From Erythrobacter sp. SCSIO 43205 (GTDB lineage: Bacteria; Pseudomonadota; Alphaproteobacteria; Sphingomonadales; Sphingomonadaceae), in the NCBI RefSeq assembly GCF_019904235.1, contig NZ_CP063202.1:1488001-1552000 (forward strand): a DNA stretch of 64,000 nucleotides, in the 5' to 3' direction. Both the position numbers and the translations under genes were made by a program. The notes beneath the pieces were generated by a model, which saw only the letters and a list, made by a program, of their open reading frames with translations, had not been told where the DNA came from and searched no databases. Positions within the stretch are counted from its first letter, which is position 1; each line of letters begins with the position of its first letter. Shown piece by piece: positions 26,709 through 36,499 of this stretch.

Positions 26709-27358
26709 CATTTATGACACGCGTGATCACGATCGTCTTGGCCGCGTTTGCGCTGAGCGCGCCCGTTCAAGCCGAACATCTGGCACCGCGCAACGAATGC
26801 GCGAAGTTGACGGGCGCGAGTGATTTTGTGCGCACTCTCACAACGGCTGTCGCCAATCGCAACGCAGAGATGCTTCGCGGAATTGTCGATGAGAATATCG
26901 TGCTTGATTTCGGTGGGGGATCAGGCTGGAACGAAATGCAGGGGCGTTTATTGTCGCCTGATTACAACCTGTGGGCAGAATTGGATGCAGTGCTGCGGCT
27001 GGGTTGCGGGGCCTATGATGATGGTTCGATCGCCATGCCGCTTTACTGGGTGAAACCAATGCCAGACGGTTATGAGTCCTATGGAACATATATCGTCACG
27101 GGCTCTAAGGTTCCGCTCTATTCGGCGCAGACAGCAGGCGCTGTCTTTACCCATCTCGATTGGGAGGCAGTGGAGCTCGTTGCTTATCTTGAGAGCGTAG
27201 AATTGGGAGAAGACCCAGCGCTCGTTGAAATTCGCCGTGCTGACGGAACACGCGGCTTTGCTGACAGGGCCCTGCTTCGCTCGCTCGTCGATTATCGTTT
27301 GCTTGCCGCCGCTGAAGATGGCGCATGGCGCATCACGCATTTTATCGCTGGTGATTGA
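26705..27358 (+). CDS. Exported hypothetical protein, SH3-like segment
   Basis: 217 residues with a signal peptide (cleavage about VQA-EH, residue 23). The first half has a helical region with NTF2-like character (FVRTLTTAVANRNAEMLRGIVDENIVLDFGGG). The second half (TYIVTGSKVPLYSA...ADGTRGFADRALLRSLVDYRLLAAAEDGAWRITHF) reads like a bacterial SH3 domain followed by a final strand pair. Periplasmic location is likely. It is translationally coupled to rmuC. The stop TGA abuts the stop of the convergent methyltransferase gene at the palindrome TGATCA (27356-27361). Confidence 0.65.
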   Translation: MTFMTRVITIVLAAFALSAPVQAEHLAPRNECAKLTGASDFVRTLTTAVANRNAEMLRGIVDENIVLDFGGGSGWNEMQGRLLSPDYNLWAELDAVLRLGCGAYDDGSIAMPLYWVKPMPDGYESYGTYIVTGSKVPLYSAQTAGAVFTHLDWEAVELVAYLESVELGEDPALVEIRRADGTRGFADRALLRSLVDYRLLAAAEDGAWRITHFIAGD

Positions 27359-28174
27359 TCAAGCGTCCAATTTGTCGAGCACTTCATAGGCCAAAACCGC
27401 ACCCGCAACGGCAGCATTCAGCGAGTCCGCGCGGCCTTTCATCGGCATGGTGACGCGAAGGTCGCACTCGGCCTCATACGCTTCTGGCAGGCCTTGCGAT
27501 TCGTTGCCTACCATGATGAAACAGGGCGCCTGATAATCGGCTCCACGATAGGGCACGGCATCGCGCAGGCTTGCCGCTACCAATTGACCGGAGCCGCCCC
27601 TGGTTTCGCCGCCTCTCAACCAAGGCACAAAATCGTCCCATCGCGCCCGCGCTAACTTTTGCGTGAACAGAGCGCCCATGCTCGCCCGCACCGCTTCGGC
27701 GCTGAACGGGTCGGCGCAGTCGTCTATCAAGATGAGCCCACCTGCTCCCACCGCATCGCCTGTGCGCAGCATGGTGCCAAGATTGCCCGGATCGCGCAGG
27801 TCCTGTGCGACCAGCCAGATTTTCGCGCCACTCCTGTCCACCGCGCCGAGCGAAGTATCGAATTCATCGAATACACCGACGACGCTTTGCGCGTTAGACT
27901 TGCCTGTGATCTTCGAAAGGATGTCGGGCGTGGTGGTGATCACTTCGCCGCCCGCGCCTGCAACCTCGCGCTCCAACCCCTCAATCAGAGGGTGAGGATC
28001 GCGCCCTTCGGCCATCACCAGAGTGCGCGGCACATAGCCGCTGACCCGCGCATCTTCGAGCAGGCGCAGACCCTCGACGAGGAATTGACCGGCGCGCTTG
28101 CGCAGTTTCTTCTCCCGCAGTGAGCGCAGATATTTGACCGTAGGATTAGAAAAACCGGAGATATGCTTGCGCAT
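27359..28174 (-). CDS. SpoU/TrmH-family RNA methyltransferase
   Basis: 271 residues with an N-terminal RNA-binding substrate domain (NPTVKYLRSLREKKLRKRAGQFLVEGLRLLEDA) and a C-terminal SPOUT knot. The three knot motifs are visible: NLGTMLRTGDAVGAGGLIL, FIMVGNESQGLPE and DSLNAAVAGAVLAYEVL. It probably 2'-O-methylates a ribose in 23S rRNA or tRNA; the target cannot be assigned. The start at 28174 is chosen because the upstream extension from 28297 overlaps HPr and is not family-like. Confidence 0.9.
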   Translation of the reverse strand: MRKHISGFSNPTVKYLRSLREKKLRKRAGQFLVEGLRLLEDARVSGYVPRTLVMAEGRDPHPLIEGLEREVAGAGGEVITTTPDILSKITGKSNAQSVVGVFDEFDTSLGAVDRSGAKIWLVAQDLRDPGNLGTMLRTGDAVGAGGLILIDDCADPFSAEAVRASMGALFTQKLARARWDDFVPWLRGGETRGGSGQLVAASLRDAVPYRGADYQAPCFIMVGNESQGLPEAYEAECDLRVTMPMKGRADSLNAAVAGAVLAYEVLDKLDA

Positions 28175-28187
28175 GGGAACGCCGCGC

Positions 28188-28466
28188 TCAGTCTTCGCCA
28201 AAGCCGTCTTCAACCAGCGCCACCAGCTCAGCCAGAACGGCCTCGCTGTTGGTACCATCGGTGATGATCTCGATCGTGTCGCCTTTGGCAGCGCCAAGCA
28301 TCATCAGCCCCAGGATCGAGCCGCCGGCCGCTTCATTGCCGTCTTTAGCAACTTTGACAACCGCGCCTTCAGGTAGTGCGGCGACAGCACCCACGAATTT
28401 CGCACTCGCCCGTGCATGAAGGCCGCGTTGGTTGACGATGGTGACGGTTTGGCGCTGTTCCCCCAT
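28188..28466 (-). CDS. HPr phosphocarrier (nitrogen/regulatory PTS type)
   Basis: 92 residues. The active histidine is His17 in NQRGLHARASAKFV and the regulatory serine is in GGSILGLMMLGAAKGD, the site phosphorylated by HprK encoded in the same cluster. In alphaproteobacteria this HPr carries phosphate from EI-Ntr to EIIA proteins and serves regulation rather than sugar uptake. The ATG at 28466 gives the standard N-terminus. It lies 10 nt after the EIIA stop, in the run chvI-chvG-hprK-rapZ-EIIA-HPr. Confidence 0.94.
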   Translation of the reverse strand: MGEQRQTVTIVNQRGLHARASAKFVGAVAALPEGAVVKVAKDGNEAAGGSILGLMMLGAAKGDTIEIITDGTNSEAVLAELVALVEDGFGED

Positions 28467-28476
28467 GGCGTGCCCT

Positions 28477-28908
28477 TTAGTTCCCGCCGCTCGCCGCGCG
28501 CGCGGTGTTGTCTGCGCCCAAGAGTTCGCTTGCAACCGTGATGTAATTGCGCCCTGCAGTTTGAGCGGCTTCGACCGCATCGACAACGCTCAAATTCTTG
28601 CGTGCCCCCGCGAGGCGGATGAGCATCGGCAAGTTTATCCCAGCGATCACTTCGACCTTGCCTGCATCCAGCAAAGAGATCGCCAGATTGGACGGCGTGC
28701 CTCCGAAAAGGTCGGTAAGGATGATGACGCCGCGCCCGGTGTCCACGGTTTCAATCGCCTGCGCAATGTCATTGCGGCGTTGTTCCATGTCATCATTGGG
28801 GCCAATGCACACGGTTTCCACCGCCGATTGCTCACCGACAACGTGTTCCATTGCTTCGACAAACTGGTCCGCCAGACGGCCATGCGTAACGAGGATCAAA
28901 CCGATCAT
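28477..28908 (-). CDS. PTS EIIA component, mannose (fructose/mannose) type
   Basis: 143 residues. The phospho-accepting histidine is His9 in ILVTHGRLADQF, followed by the family motif LTDLFGGTPSNLA. No EIIB/C permease is nearby, so it is the regulatory EIIA-Man of the alphaproteobacterial PTS-Ntr cluster. It is expected to receive phosphate from HPr. The ATG at 28908 is used; upstream in-frame starts add 20 non-conserved residues. Confidence 0.92.
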   Translation of the reverse strand: MIGLILVTHGRLADQFVEAMEHVVGEQSAVETVCIGPNDDMEQRRNDIAQAIETVDTGRGVIILTDLFGGTPSNLAISLLDAGKVEVIAGINLPMLIRLAGARKNLSVVDAVEAAQTAGRNYITVASELLGADNTARAASGGN

Positions 28909-29015
28909 ATCTTCGACTTTAGTCCGCTTGTACCCATTGGCCGTTGAAGAAATGTGCGACCCTGCCATCGGATCGCCGCGTCGCTAACCCTAACACTGCC
29001 ATGCAATGCAAGTCC

Positions 29016-29975
29016 TTAATCCGTGTCACGGCCAAGTCCCTTATCCGCTGTGCCATCGATCCTCGTGGCGGGTTCCTCAACCGCATCAGCGGCCCGCGTG
29101 CTTAAATTGCGGTGGCGGACAGTGGGCGAAAAGCCTTCATCGCGCAAGGCCTTTGCCATGGCCTGCGCAGTAAAGACCGAACGGTGTTTACCCCCGGTGC
29201 AGCCGAAAGCGACGTGAACATAGGCTTTTCCTTGTGCGCCATATCGCGGCAGCACGGTTAAAAGCAGCGATTTTATCTGTTCAAAAACACTGCCAAAGGC
29301 GGGGTCTTTTTCGATATGCTCGCCCACTTGAGGGTCAAGGCCGGTCTTGTCGCGCAGATCCTCAACCCAATGCGGATTGTCGAGAAAGCGCATATCGAAG
29401 ACAAGATCGGCAAGCGGAGGCATACCGCGCGCAAACCCGAAGCTGGAAATGGTGAGACTTGGCTCTGCCTTATGGTCTTTGCCAAACAGCTCGCGGATAC
29501 GCGTTTGCAGATCGTTCGAGGTAAGCTCGCTTGTATCGACCATGACTTCGGCCCAGCGGCGCAGCGGTTCAAGCAGTTCACGTTCGGCCGCAATCCCTTC
29601 CTGCACCGTGCGATCCTGCGCCATCGGATGGCGTCGGCGCGTCTCGTTATAGCGCCGCTCAAGCTCGCTGGTTTTGCAGTCGATAAACAGGAAGGTGAGG
29701 TCAAGGTCATCGCGCAGCGCGAGTTGTTTGATGAGAGTGATGATTTCGTGTGGGACAAATCCGCGCGTTCGTGAGTCGAAGCCGATTGCCAGGGGTGCAC
29801 CCCCATGGCCGGGTTCCCCAACCAGACGGTCGAGCATCCGCACGGGAAAATTGTCGATCGTCTCCCAGCCAAGATCTTCGAGCACATCAAGCGCAGTTGA
29901 TTTGCCAGCCCCGGCAAGCCCGGTGACCAGCAGAAGCCTCTGGCGTGTATCAGTGGATGGTGACGGTTCAGCCAT
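29016..29975 (-). CDS. rapZ: RNase adapter / nucleotide-binding protein RapZ
   Basis: 319 residues. Walker A GLAGAGKST (about 19-27), ETIDNFPVRML and IGFDSRTRGF in the N-terminal kinase-like domain, and the RNA-binding C-terminal domain with SFGFARGMPP, DMRFLDNPHW and AFGCTGGKHRSV. In enterobacteria RapZ guides RNase E to GlmZ; in alphaproteobacteria the protein occurs in the PTS-Ntr/HprK cluster and its RNA target is unknown. The C-terminal 25 residues are disordered. Confidence 0.93.
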   Translation of the reverse strand: MAEPSPSTDTRQRLLLVTGLAGAGKSTALDVLEDLGWETIDNFPVRMLDRLVGEPGHGGAPLAIGFDSRTRGFVPHEIITLIKQLALRDDLDLTFLFIDCKTSELERRYNETRRRHPMAQDRTVQEGIAAERELLEPLRRWAEVMVDTSELTSNDLQTRIRELFGKDHKAEPSLTISSFGFARGMPPLADLVFDMRFLDNPHWVEDLRDKTGLDPQVGEHIEKDPAFGSVFEQIKSLLLTVLPRYGAQGKAYVHVAFGCTGGKHRSVFTAQAMAKALRDEGFSPTVRHRNLSTRAADAVEEPATRIDGTADKGLGRDTD

Positions 29976-30021
29976 AATCTAAGCGCCCTATTCGCGCTTT
30001 TCTAACCGAAAGGGAAGAGGG

Positions 30022-30489
30022 CTAAGTGTGTGGCGGCCCCTGACGGGACAGATCGGCGCCGCTTCGCCCGAAGCGTTCAAGCGCCATCTCAGCCCGCACG
30101 GCTGGCGCTATCGTACCGGGGTAAAAGGTGAGTGCGGGCACATCCACGCCCAAAATCGTACGTGCAGGAGCATTTTCAGGCAGTCGTTCGCCGCCAAGGC
30201 CCAATGAAAGCACAAGCGCGAGCGGGCGAGGGGGGCTCAAAGGCATTTCGAAAAGGCCAACGCCGCGCACCTCCAAAAGCCCCTCAATATTCGGGGGAGG
30301 GCAGGCTAAAAGGTGATCACTCTCAAACTTAAGACGCACGGCATCATCGCCGATCAGAAGCGCGCCCCGGTCAATCAGAGCAAGCGCGAGCGATGATTTG
30401 CCGCTCCCCGGCGGACCTTCGATGGCAAGAGCGACATCCCCGATGGCAACGGCGCTCGCAGCAAAGATCGTCTCGCTGTCCAAGGGCAA
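30022..30489 (-). CDS. hprK: HPr kinase/phosphorylase, short alphaproteobacterial form
   Basis: 155 residues, only the C-terminal catalytic half of the Firmicutes enzyme, which is normal in alphaproteobacteria. P-loop EGPPGSGKSSLALALI (about 24-39), LIGDDAVRL and the HprK signature around LLEVRGVGLFEMP are present. It would phosphorylate the HPr serine and so set PTS-Ntr signalling. The start appears to be TTG at 30489, two bases after the chvG stop, so expression depends on coupling to the sensor kinase gene. Confidence 0.9.
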   Translation of the reverse strand: MPLDSETIFAASAVAIGDVALAIEGPPGSGKSSLALALIDRGALLIGDDAVRLKFESDHLLACPPPNIEGLLEVRGVGLFEMPLSPPRPLALVLSLGLGGERLPENAPARTILGVDVPALTFYPGTIAPAVRAEMALERFGRSGADLSRQGPPHT

Positions 30490-30491
30490 AC

Positions 30492-32102
30492 CTATTTCAT
30501 TGGGGGGAGTTCAAGGTGGAGACACGCGCCTTGCTCGCCATCGGGCCGCCCTCGCGCGGTGAGGGAACCATCGTGTGCCTCCGCGATCGCTCTTGCGATG
30601 GCGAGGCCAAGCCCTGAGTGGTTGCCGAAATCCTCACCCTCGGGACGGACGGAATGGAACCGCTGGAACACTTTCTCGCGTTGTTCCAATGGTATGCCTG
30701 GCCCATGATCGCATACGGTCAAGCTCACGCAATTGCCGTCATTGTCGATCATCACCTCAATCGGGGCATCAGGCGGGGAGAAGGACACAGCGTTGTCGAG
30801 CAGGTTTTCGATCACCCGCTCAAGGCGCGCGCCCACACCAAGCACGACAGGAGCAAACCCGCGCGTTTCAAGCTCAATGCGATGGTCGTCATTTTCAAAG
30901 CGGTTTGCGCGGCTGCCAATGATTGCGCTGACAAGGGCGGCCAAGTCAATCCGCTCCAGCGTCGCGCGACTCATTTCAGCATCAATCCGGCTTGCATCGG
31001 AAATTTCGGTCACAAGCCGGTCAATCCGGCGCACATCATGGGTGGCGATCTGCTCCAGTTCCCGGCGAGTGTCCGGGTCGGTGACTTTGGGCAGCGATTC
31101 GACCGCGCTGCGCAAAGAAGCGAGCGGGTTCTTGATCTCATGCGCGACATCGGCGGCAAAGCTGTCGACCGCATCAATTCTTTGACGCAAGGCAAGCGTC
31201 ATGTCTGAAACAGAGCGTGCAAGTTGGCCGATTTCGTCCTTGCGTTCTGGAAGTCGGGGAACTTCGACATCGCGCTCGCGCCCAAGGCGCACCTTTTGTG
31301 CAGAGCTTGCCAGCAATTGCAGAGGTGAGACGATGGTGCGCGCAAGGTACAATGAGAGCAGGGCAGAGGCACCCAGCACCAAGAGCACCGATGTAAGGAG
31401 CGCCGTGCGCGCGGCCCGCACGCTTTCGGTGATATCTACCGCATTGCGCACGGTGAGCAGCGTTGCACCATTAAGGCCCACCGGCGCTGCTGCGGTGATA
31501 ACAGGCGTTCCATCGACCCAGTCGTAAAGGCGCACCTGACTAAGCCCTTCCTCGCGCGCTTGCTTTAGCTCTGGCCACGCATCGGCGGTCTGGCCCTCTG
31601 GCTCGACATAATCGGTCACGGCAGGAGCGCTGACGATGGTATCGACAGTGCGGTCAAGCCAGCGCGCGAGGCGCTGTTCCCAACTGTCATCGCTCACGTC
31701 TTCAAATTCAAAGGCCGGCTCTGCAAGCGCAAAGCTGTCCGCCCAAAGCCGCCCTTCGGCATCGAACATCCGCATCCGCATCCGCTGTTCCAGCCCGATC
31801 TGGACCAACAAGGCTTCCTGCCGTTCGCGGGTGACACCGGCAAGTGCTTCGGCGGTGATCTGCGCCTCGATCCGGGCAAGCTTAAAGCGTTCATCAATCA
31901 GCTGTGTGCGATAGGTGTCGAGATAGAACAGTCCGCCGGAAAGCAGCGCCAGCGGAAGGATATTTACCGCAAGAATACGCGCGGTGAGGGAGAAACGCGC
32001 AAAAAGGTTTGGCCGCTCCGCCGTTTGAATGACGCTTTGCAGGAAGGGTTCGGATTTCTTGCCTGTCGCTGGCTTAGCGGTTTCTTGCTGCGCACTAGCC
32101 AT
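30492..32102 (-). CDS. chvG: Sensor histidine kinase, ChvG-type
   Basis: 536 residues from the ATG at 32102, which overlaps the end of the regulator gene by eight bases; upstream in-frame ATGs exist. Two membrane helices (about 41-57 and 236-256) flank a periplasmic sensor domain, then HAMP, HisKA ([20 protein letters not shown]) and HATPase with [10 protein letters not shown] (N box), CDHGPGIP (G1) and [15 protein letters not shown] (G2). ChvG senses acid or envelope stress in rhizobia and controls central metabolism and envelope genes. Orthology here rests on the conserved neighbourhood with hprK and pckA. Confidence 0.92.
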   Translation of the reverse strand: MASAQQETAKPATGKKSEPFLQSVIQTAERPNLFARFSLTARILAVNILPLALLSGGLFYLDTYRTQLIDERFKLARIEAQITAEALAGVTRERQEALLVQIGLEQRMRMRMFDAEGRLWADSFALAEPAFEFEDVSDDSWEQRLARWLDRTVDTIVSAPAVTDYVEPEGQTADAWPELKQAREEGLSQVRLYDWVDGTPVITAAAPVGLNGATLLTVRNAVDITESVRAARTALLTSVLLVLGASALLSLYLARTIVSPLQLLASSAQKVRLGRERDVEVPRLPERKDEIGQLARSVSDMTLALRQRIDAVDSFAADVAHEIKNPLASLRSAVESLPKVTDPDTRRELEQIATHDVRRIDRLVTEISDASRIDAEMSRATLERIDLAALVSAIIGSRANRFENDDHRIELETRGFAPVVLGVGARLERVIENLLDNAVSFSPPDAPIEVMIDNDGNCVSLTVCDHGPGIPLEQREKVFQRFHSVRPEGEDFGNHSGLGLAIARAIAEAHDGSLTARGRPDGEQGACLHLELPPMK

Positions 32103-32853
32103 CGGTAAAGCTGTAGCCTGCGCCATAGAGGGTATCGATTGCGCTGAACGTGTCATCGACGACGCGGAATTTGCGCCGCATTCGTTTGATGTGACTGTCT
32201 ACGGTGCGGTCATCGACAAACACATCGTCGGGGTAGGCGGCATCCATCAATTGATTGCGGCTTTTGATCACACCGGGCCGTGCGGCGAGCGCTTCTAGGA
32301 TAAGGAATTCGGTGACGGTGAGGCTGACAGGCTTGTCGTCCCAGCGCACGTGATGGCGCGCCGGGTCCATGAAAAGCCGTCCACGGGTGAGGCTGGCATG
32401 GCCCGTCTCGCTTGGCAGCGCCTCTTCACCCGGTACCCGTTCAACCGGCTCCTTACGACGCAGAATGGCACGGATGCGGGCGATGAGAAGCCGCAGGGAA
32501 AATGGTTTGGCGATGTAATCATCCGCGCCCAGTTCAAGACCAGCCTCTTCATCGGCCTCATCATCTTTACTGGTAAGGAAAATCACCGGAAGATCGGACT
32601 GCGCGCGCACCCGGCTTAACAATTCCATCCCGTCCATCTTGGGCATCTTGATGTCGAAAACGGCAAGGTCCGGCGGGTTTTGCAGAAGCGCTTTCAACGC
32701 GGTCTCTCCATCGGAATAAAGCCGGGTGACAAAGCCTTCCGCCTGAAGCGCAATAGAGACGGTGGTGAGGATATTGCGATCATCATCGACCAGGGCGATC
32801 TCCTTCCCTTGGGGCTTACTATCGCCGTTCGGGCTCTCGCTTGTCATGCTCAT
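32095..32853 (-). CDS. chvI: Response regulator, OmpR family, ChvI-type
   Basis: 252 residues: receiver (about 18-135) with the acidic pair VDDD, phospho-acceptor Asp in [10 protein letters not shown], Thr/Ser in FLTSKDD and Lys in AKPFS, followed by a winged-helix DNA-binding domain ([30 protein letters not shown]). Partner of the ChvG-type kinase encoded next. The ATG at 32853 follows AAAGAG; a second ATG two codons on is equally possible. It is divergent from pckA, a likely regulatory target. Confidence 0.92.
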   Translation of the reverse strand: MSMTSESPNGDSKPQGKEIALVDDDRNILTTVSIALQAEGFVTRLYSDGETALKALLQNPPDLAVFDIKMPKMDGMELLSRVRAQSDLPVIFLTSKDDEADEEAGLELGADDYIAKPFSLRLLIARIRAILRRKEPVERVPGEEALPSETGHASLTRGRLFMDPARHHVRWDDKPVSLTVTEFLILEALAARPGVIKSRNQLMDAAYPDDVFVDDRTVDSHIKRMRRKFRVVDDTFSAIDTLYGAGYSFTDG

Positions 32854-33300
32854 ATGCTCTTTATTGTGCAGATCGCCTGCCATGCGTGAGCTGTCCTTTT
32901 TTAAATCGTCCCGCACGAGATAGCGCTAACGTCGGCCCGAAACAATCAGCGAGAGTGTCGTGGCGGCGCCCTGCTCAACAAAAGATGTGGAATTGAATTG
33001 CGCCTGTTCGTGGCGATTTGTGAGAGCTCTGCCTTGAATTTGCGCGACTTGGTGCAGGTGCGAAACGCGAGTGCATTATAATGCTGCATTGCGGTGTAAA
33101 ATGGCGGGGTTTGACGAGGCGAATACTCGGCTTTATGCGCTATTCAGCTTTCGGGATCAGGTGGCTACGGACGAATCGCTAGCGCAGTTTGGCGCGGGCC
33201 ATCCAAACACCCATCTCGACGGTGCATACGTATGCGCGATCTACGCTTTTTCGCGCACCATATCGACGCCCCTCGCGAAGACGTCCTAGGAGAATACACG
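32854..33300. promoter_or_regulatory. Shared upstream region of chvI (minus) and pckA (plus)
   Basis: This 447-nt stretch contains no convincing gene. A 72-codon plus-strand ORF at 33071-33289 lacks a ribosome-binding site and any family feature. A perfect TATAAT (33077-33082) lies about 220 nt before pckA, but no matching -35 was found at normal spacing. The length suggests control sites for both operons. Confidence 0.4.
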
Positions 33301-34929
33301 TTGATCCCCGCTGCTACCCCTCTGGCCCAGCCACTTTCCTCACAAGGCATTGAAACGTCGGCAACCATCCACCCCAATCTGGGCACATCCGCGCTTGTCG
33401 AAGCAGCGATTGCTCGCGGTGAGGGGCAGCTTTCGAAGCATGGCGCGCTGGTGGTGAAAACTGGCGCGAAAACCGGGCGCAGCGCGAAGGACAAATTCAT
33501 CGTACGCGATGAAACGACCGAGGACACCGTATGGTGGGGCAAGGTCAATGCGAGCATGACGCCAGAGCATTTTGCCAACCTCAAGGAAGATTTCCTCAGC
33601 GAGCTTGCTGGCAAAGACACGCTCTATGTCGCTGACCTGTTCGGCGGCTCACAACCAGAGCACCGCGTCAATGTGCGCGTGATCAACGAGCTTGCCTGGC
33701 ACAATCTGTTTATCCGCACGATGTTGGTGCGTCCCACACCTGAGGAACTCGGCGATTTCGCGCCCGAATACACCATCATCGACCTGCCGACGTTCAAGGC
33801 AGACCCCGCGCGCCACGGCACCAATTCGGAAACCGTGATCGCGGTGAACCTTACCGAGAAGCTGATCCTGATCGGTGGCACGCGTTATGCAGGCGAGATG
33901 AAGAAGTCGGTGTTCGGTATCCTCAATTACCTGCTGCCGACCAAGGGCGTGATGCCGATGCACTGCTCAGCCAATATCAGCGCCGATGGCAAGACCGCCG
34001 TCTTCTTTGGTCTTTCGGGCACGGGCAAGACGACGCTTTCTGCTGATGCGTCGCGCACACTTATTGGCGATGACGAGCACGGCTGGTCCGACACGGCTGT
34101 CTTCAACTTCGAAGGTGGCTGTTATGCCAAGATGATCCGCCTTTCCGAAGAGGCTGAGCCGGAAATCTACGCCACCACCAAGATGTTCGGCACCGTGCTT
34201 GAAAACGTGGTCATGGATGAAAAGACCCGCGAGCTTGATTTCGACGATGCGACCCTCGCTGAAAACACGCGCGGCGCTTACCCGATCGACTTTATCCCGA
34301 ACACGTCTGAGAAGAACCTTGGCCCTGCGCCAAGCAATGTCGTGATGCTCACCGCCGATGCGTTCGGCGTTCTGCCTCCGATTGCGCGTCTCACACCAGA
34401 TCAGGCAATGTATCACTTCCTGTCGGGCTACACCGCGAAAGTGGCAGGCACCGAAATCGGCGTGACTGAGCCGGAGGCGACCTTCTCGACCTGTTTTGGC
34501 GCGCCCTTCATGCCGCGCCACCCATCGGTTTACGGCAACCTTTTGAAAGAGCGCATCGCCAAGGGCGGCGTGCAGTGCTGGCTGCTCAACACCGGCTGGA
34601 CCGGCGGCAAATATGGCGTTGGCAGTCGGATGCCGATCAAGGCGACCCGCGCGCTTTTGAATGCGGCGCTCGATGGCGATCTTGATAGCGTTGAATTCCG
34701 CAAGGATCCAAACTTTGGCTTTGACGTGCCTGTGCACGTGCCGGTTCTGGCAGAGGCCGGGATCGATCAAACCATCCTCGATCCGCGCAGCACATGGCCC
34801 AATGCGGATGAGTACGATGCGACGGCGCAAAAGCTGGTGCAATTGTTCATCGACAATTTTGCCGAGTTTGAGCCTCACGTGGATGAAGGCGTGCGCAACG
34901 CAGCCCCATCGAGCGCGGTGGCGGCCTAG
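33301..34929 (+). CDS. pckA: Phosphoenolpyruvate carboxykinase (ATP)
   Basis: Converts oxaloacetate plus ATP to PEP, the gateway of gluconeogenesis. The kinase-1a motif [15 protein letters not shown] and kinase-2 GDDEHGW, the RSAKDKF and [15 protein letters not shown] blocks and the late [15 protein letters not shown] are all present. The start is taken as TTG at 33301 because GGAG lies 8 nt upstream and the resulting 542 residues match the family (about 540). An in-frame ATG at 33232 has no ribosome-binding site. It is divergent from chvI-chvG, as in other alphaproteobacteria. Confidence 0.95.
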   Translation: MIPAATPLAQPLSSQGIETSATIHPNLGTSALVEAAIARGEGQLSKHGALVVKTGAKTGRSAKDKFIVRDETTEDTVWWGKVNASMTPEHFANLKEDFLSELAGKDTLYVADLFGGSQPEHRVNVRVINELAWHNLFIRTMLVRPTPEELGDFAPEYTIIDLPTFKADPARHGTNSETVIAVNLTEKLILIGGTRYAGEMKKSVFGILNYLLPTKGVMPMHCSANISADGKTAVFFGLSGTGKTTLSADASRTLIGDDEHGWSDTAVFNFEGGCYAKMIRLSEEAEPEIYATTKMFGTVLENVVMDEKTRELDFDDATLAENTRGAYPIDFIPNTSEKNLGPAPSNVVMLTADAFGVLPPIARLTPDQAMYHFLSGYTAKVAGTEIGVTEPEATFSTCFGAPFMPRHPSVYGNLLKERIAKGGVQCWLLNTGWTGGKYGVGSRMPIKATRALLNAALDGDLDSVEFRKDPNFGFDVPVHVPVLAEAGIDQTILDPRSTWPNADEYDATAQKLVQLFIDNFAEFEPHVDEGVRNAAPSSAVAA

Positions 34930-35005
34930 GCTTTAATCCACATCACGAGCTGGAGAGGGGGGCCTCGTCTGGTGCATTTCTAACGAAGTGTGTCAGGCGG
35001 GGCTT

Positions 35006-35989
35006 TTATTTGGCTCGAACGATAGCTTGATCGAGGCACATCTCGCCCAAGACAGCGCGGTGGTCTGACCCGTTCGCGTCCAGAACTTCAAAACGGCGCA
35101 CTTTAATTTCGCCCCTCACCATAATTTGATCCAGTGGCCAGCCCAGCGCAGGGGCGAAGGCGGGGAATGTGGCAAAAGTGCCTCTGCCAATGCGTGGATC
35201 TTTCCAATCACCCATTTCGCGAAAATCAGTGGTGGTGGACGACCAGGGAACATCGTTAAAATCGCCCATGGCAATCGCGCCTGAAATGTCCGCCATCGTG
35301 CGGTCAGCGGCGCGCTTGATGCTTTCGTCGCGTTGCCCCGTGCTTTGTGCCGGCAAAGGCGCCTTTGGATGCAGACCGACGAACTGGACTTTGGTGTCTG
35401 GCATCGGCTGCAGGACCGCGAAAATGCTCGGTGTATTTTCATCTGCCCTTTCAAGAATATCAGCATCGACCACAGGCAATCGGCTGGCAAAGACTTTGCC
35501 AAAGGTGTTCGATTGAGGATGGGTGAGGGTATATGGATATTCGCTCAGCATGGGCTCAAGCGCTTCAGCCCATCCTTCGTCAACTTCGGTCAGAAACACG
35601 ATGTCAGGCTGCAAGCTTTCGATCTGCTCGATCAGCCGATCATACTGCGTGTTCTTCATTTTGACATTGGCGGAAAAAGCGGTGAAGCACTGGCCTTGTG
35701 GATGGTCAGAAGCGAGATCAATCTGGGTCGGCGCCAACGCGGTATACGGCCAGATGGTCATGAAATTGATCGCAACCGCGGCCAAAAACATACCCTCTGC
35801 AATCAGGCGATGACGTTTGACGAACAGCGCCACTACAATCGCCAGCACAATGAAGAGATAGCTTGCAGGTTCCCGGACGAAACCGGTCGCCCGAATGGCC
35901 CAAAAATCGGTGGGGAATAGCGGCAGAATGGCAGAAGCAAGGGCAAGCCCGCCAGCAGCCAGCGCGATGATAGATCGTTTGGTCATCAT
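35006..35989 (-). CDS. Membrane-anchored endonuclease/exonuclease/phosphatase-family protein
   Basis: 327 residues. Three hydrophobic helices at the N-terminus (about 6-24, 38-58, 66-84) precede an EEP-fold domain facing the periplasm: FSANVKMKN, PDIVFLTEVDEGW (catalytic Glu), VGLHPKAP, AIAMGDFNDVPWS (Asp/Asn), and the terminal SDHRAVLGE (catalytic Asp-His). The fold includes DNases, sphingomyelinases and inositol phosphatases, so the substrate is open; the periplasmic topology argues for a phosphodiester or phospholipid substrate. Confidence 0.85.
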   Translation of the reverse strand: MMTKRSIIALAAGGLALASAILPLFPTDFWAIRATGFVREPASYLFIVLAIVVALFVKRHRLIAEGMFLAAVAINFMTIWPYTALAPTQIDLASDHPQGQCFTAFSANVKMKNTQYDRLIEQIESLQPDIVFLTEVDEGWAEALEPMLSEYPYTLTHPQSNTFGKVFASRLPVVDADILERADENTPSIFAVLQPMPDTKVQFVGLHPKAPLPAQSTGQRDESIKRAADRTMADISGAIAMGDFNDVPWSSTTTDFREMGDWKDPRIGRGTFATFPAFAPALGWPLDQIMVRGEIKVRRFEVLDANGSDHRAVLGEMCLDQAIVRAK

Positions 35990-36103
35990 TTTGCCGTCTC
36001 AATCACTGTGCATACCCCTGAATTTGGCCAGATATTTCTTTACTTTCCCAATCCCTGACATGGGTTTAGGTTCCAAAATGACTCGCGACAAAGGAGAAGC
36101 GAC

Positions 36104-36460
36104 ATGAGTTTGCTTGATGGAATTCTGAAAAATATCGGTGGTGCGCCTGACGATGTTGTCAATCTGGCCGAGAAGGTCGGGATTGATCCGAAGATGGCAG
36201 AGAAAGCCATCGCGGTTCTGGGGCAAACGCACCAGATGGAAGGCGATACGGTCGAACTGGCTTCTGCGAAGACCGGTCTTGATACAGGCGTGCTCAGCCA
36301 ATTGGTCGAACAGATCGGCGGCGAAGGCTCGCTCACCCATTTTGCCGAGGCGATCAAGAACGATCCCTCCTCGCTCATGGGACTGCTCGACCGCGATGGC
36401 GACGGCAATCCACTGGACGACATCGCCGATATCGCAAGCGGCCTGTTCGGCAAAAAATAA
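36104..36460 (+). CDS. Small helical protein, YidB/DUF937-like
   Basis: 118 residues, soluble, helical, with a start (MSLLDGILKNIGG) and low-complexity end (LLDRDGDGNPLDDIADIASGLFG) like short DUF937-family proteins. The DRDGDGNP stretch resembles a calcium-binding loop and recurs in this family. It sits 39 nt before a second DUF937-type gene in the same orientation. Function unknown. Confidence 0.6.
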   Translation: MSLLDGILKNIGGAPDDVVNLAEKVGIDPKMAEKAIAVLGQTHQMEGDTVELASAKTGLDTGVLSQLVEQIGGEGSLTHFAEAIKNDPSSLMGLLDRDGDGNPLDDIADIASGLFGKK

Positions 36461-36499
36461 TCGCGCCGTTTAGGCGGCATAGGATTGGGGGGAAGTGCA

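Noticed and set aside
33077..33082. Perfect TATAAT as pckA promoter
   Set aside because: No -35 hexamer at 16-18 bp; about 220 nt from the start codon. Not listed as a promoter by itself.
33071..33289. 72-codon plus-strand ORF between chvI and pckA
   Set aside because: No ribosome-binding site, overlaps the proposed pckA leader, composition not like neighbouring genes.
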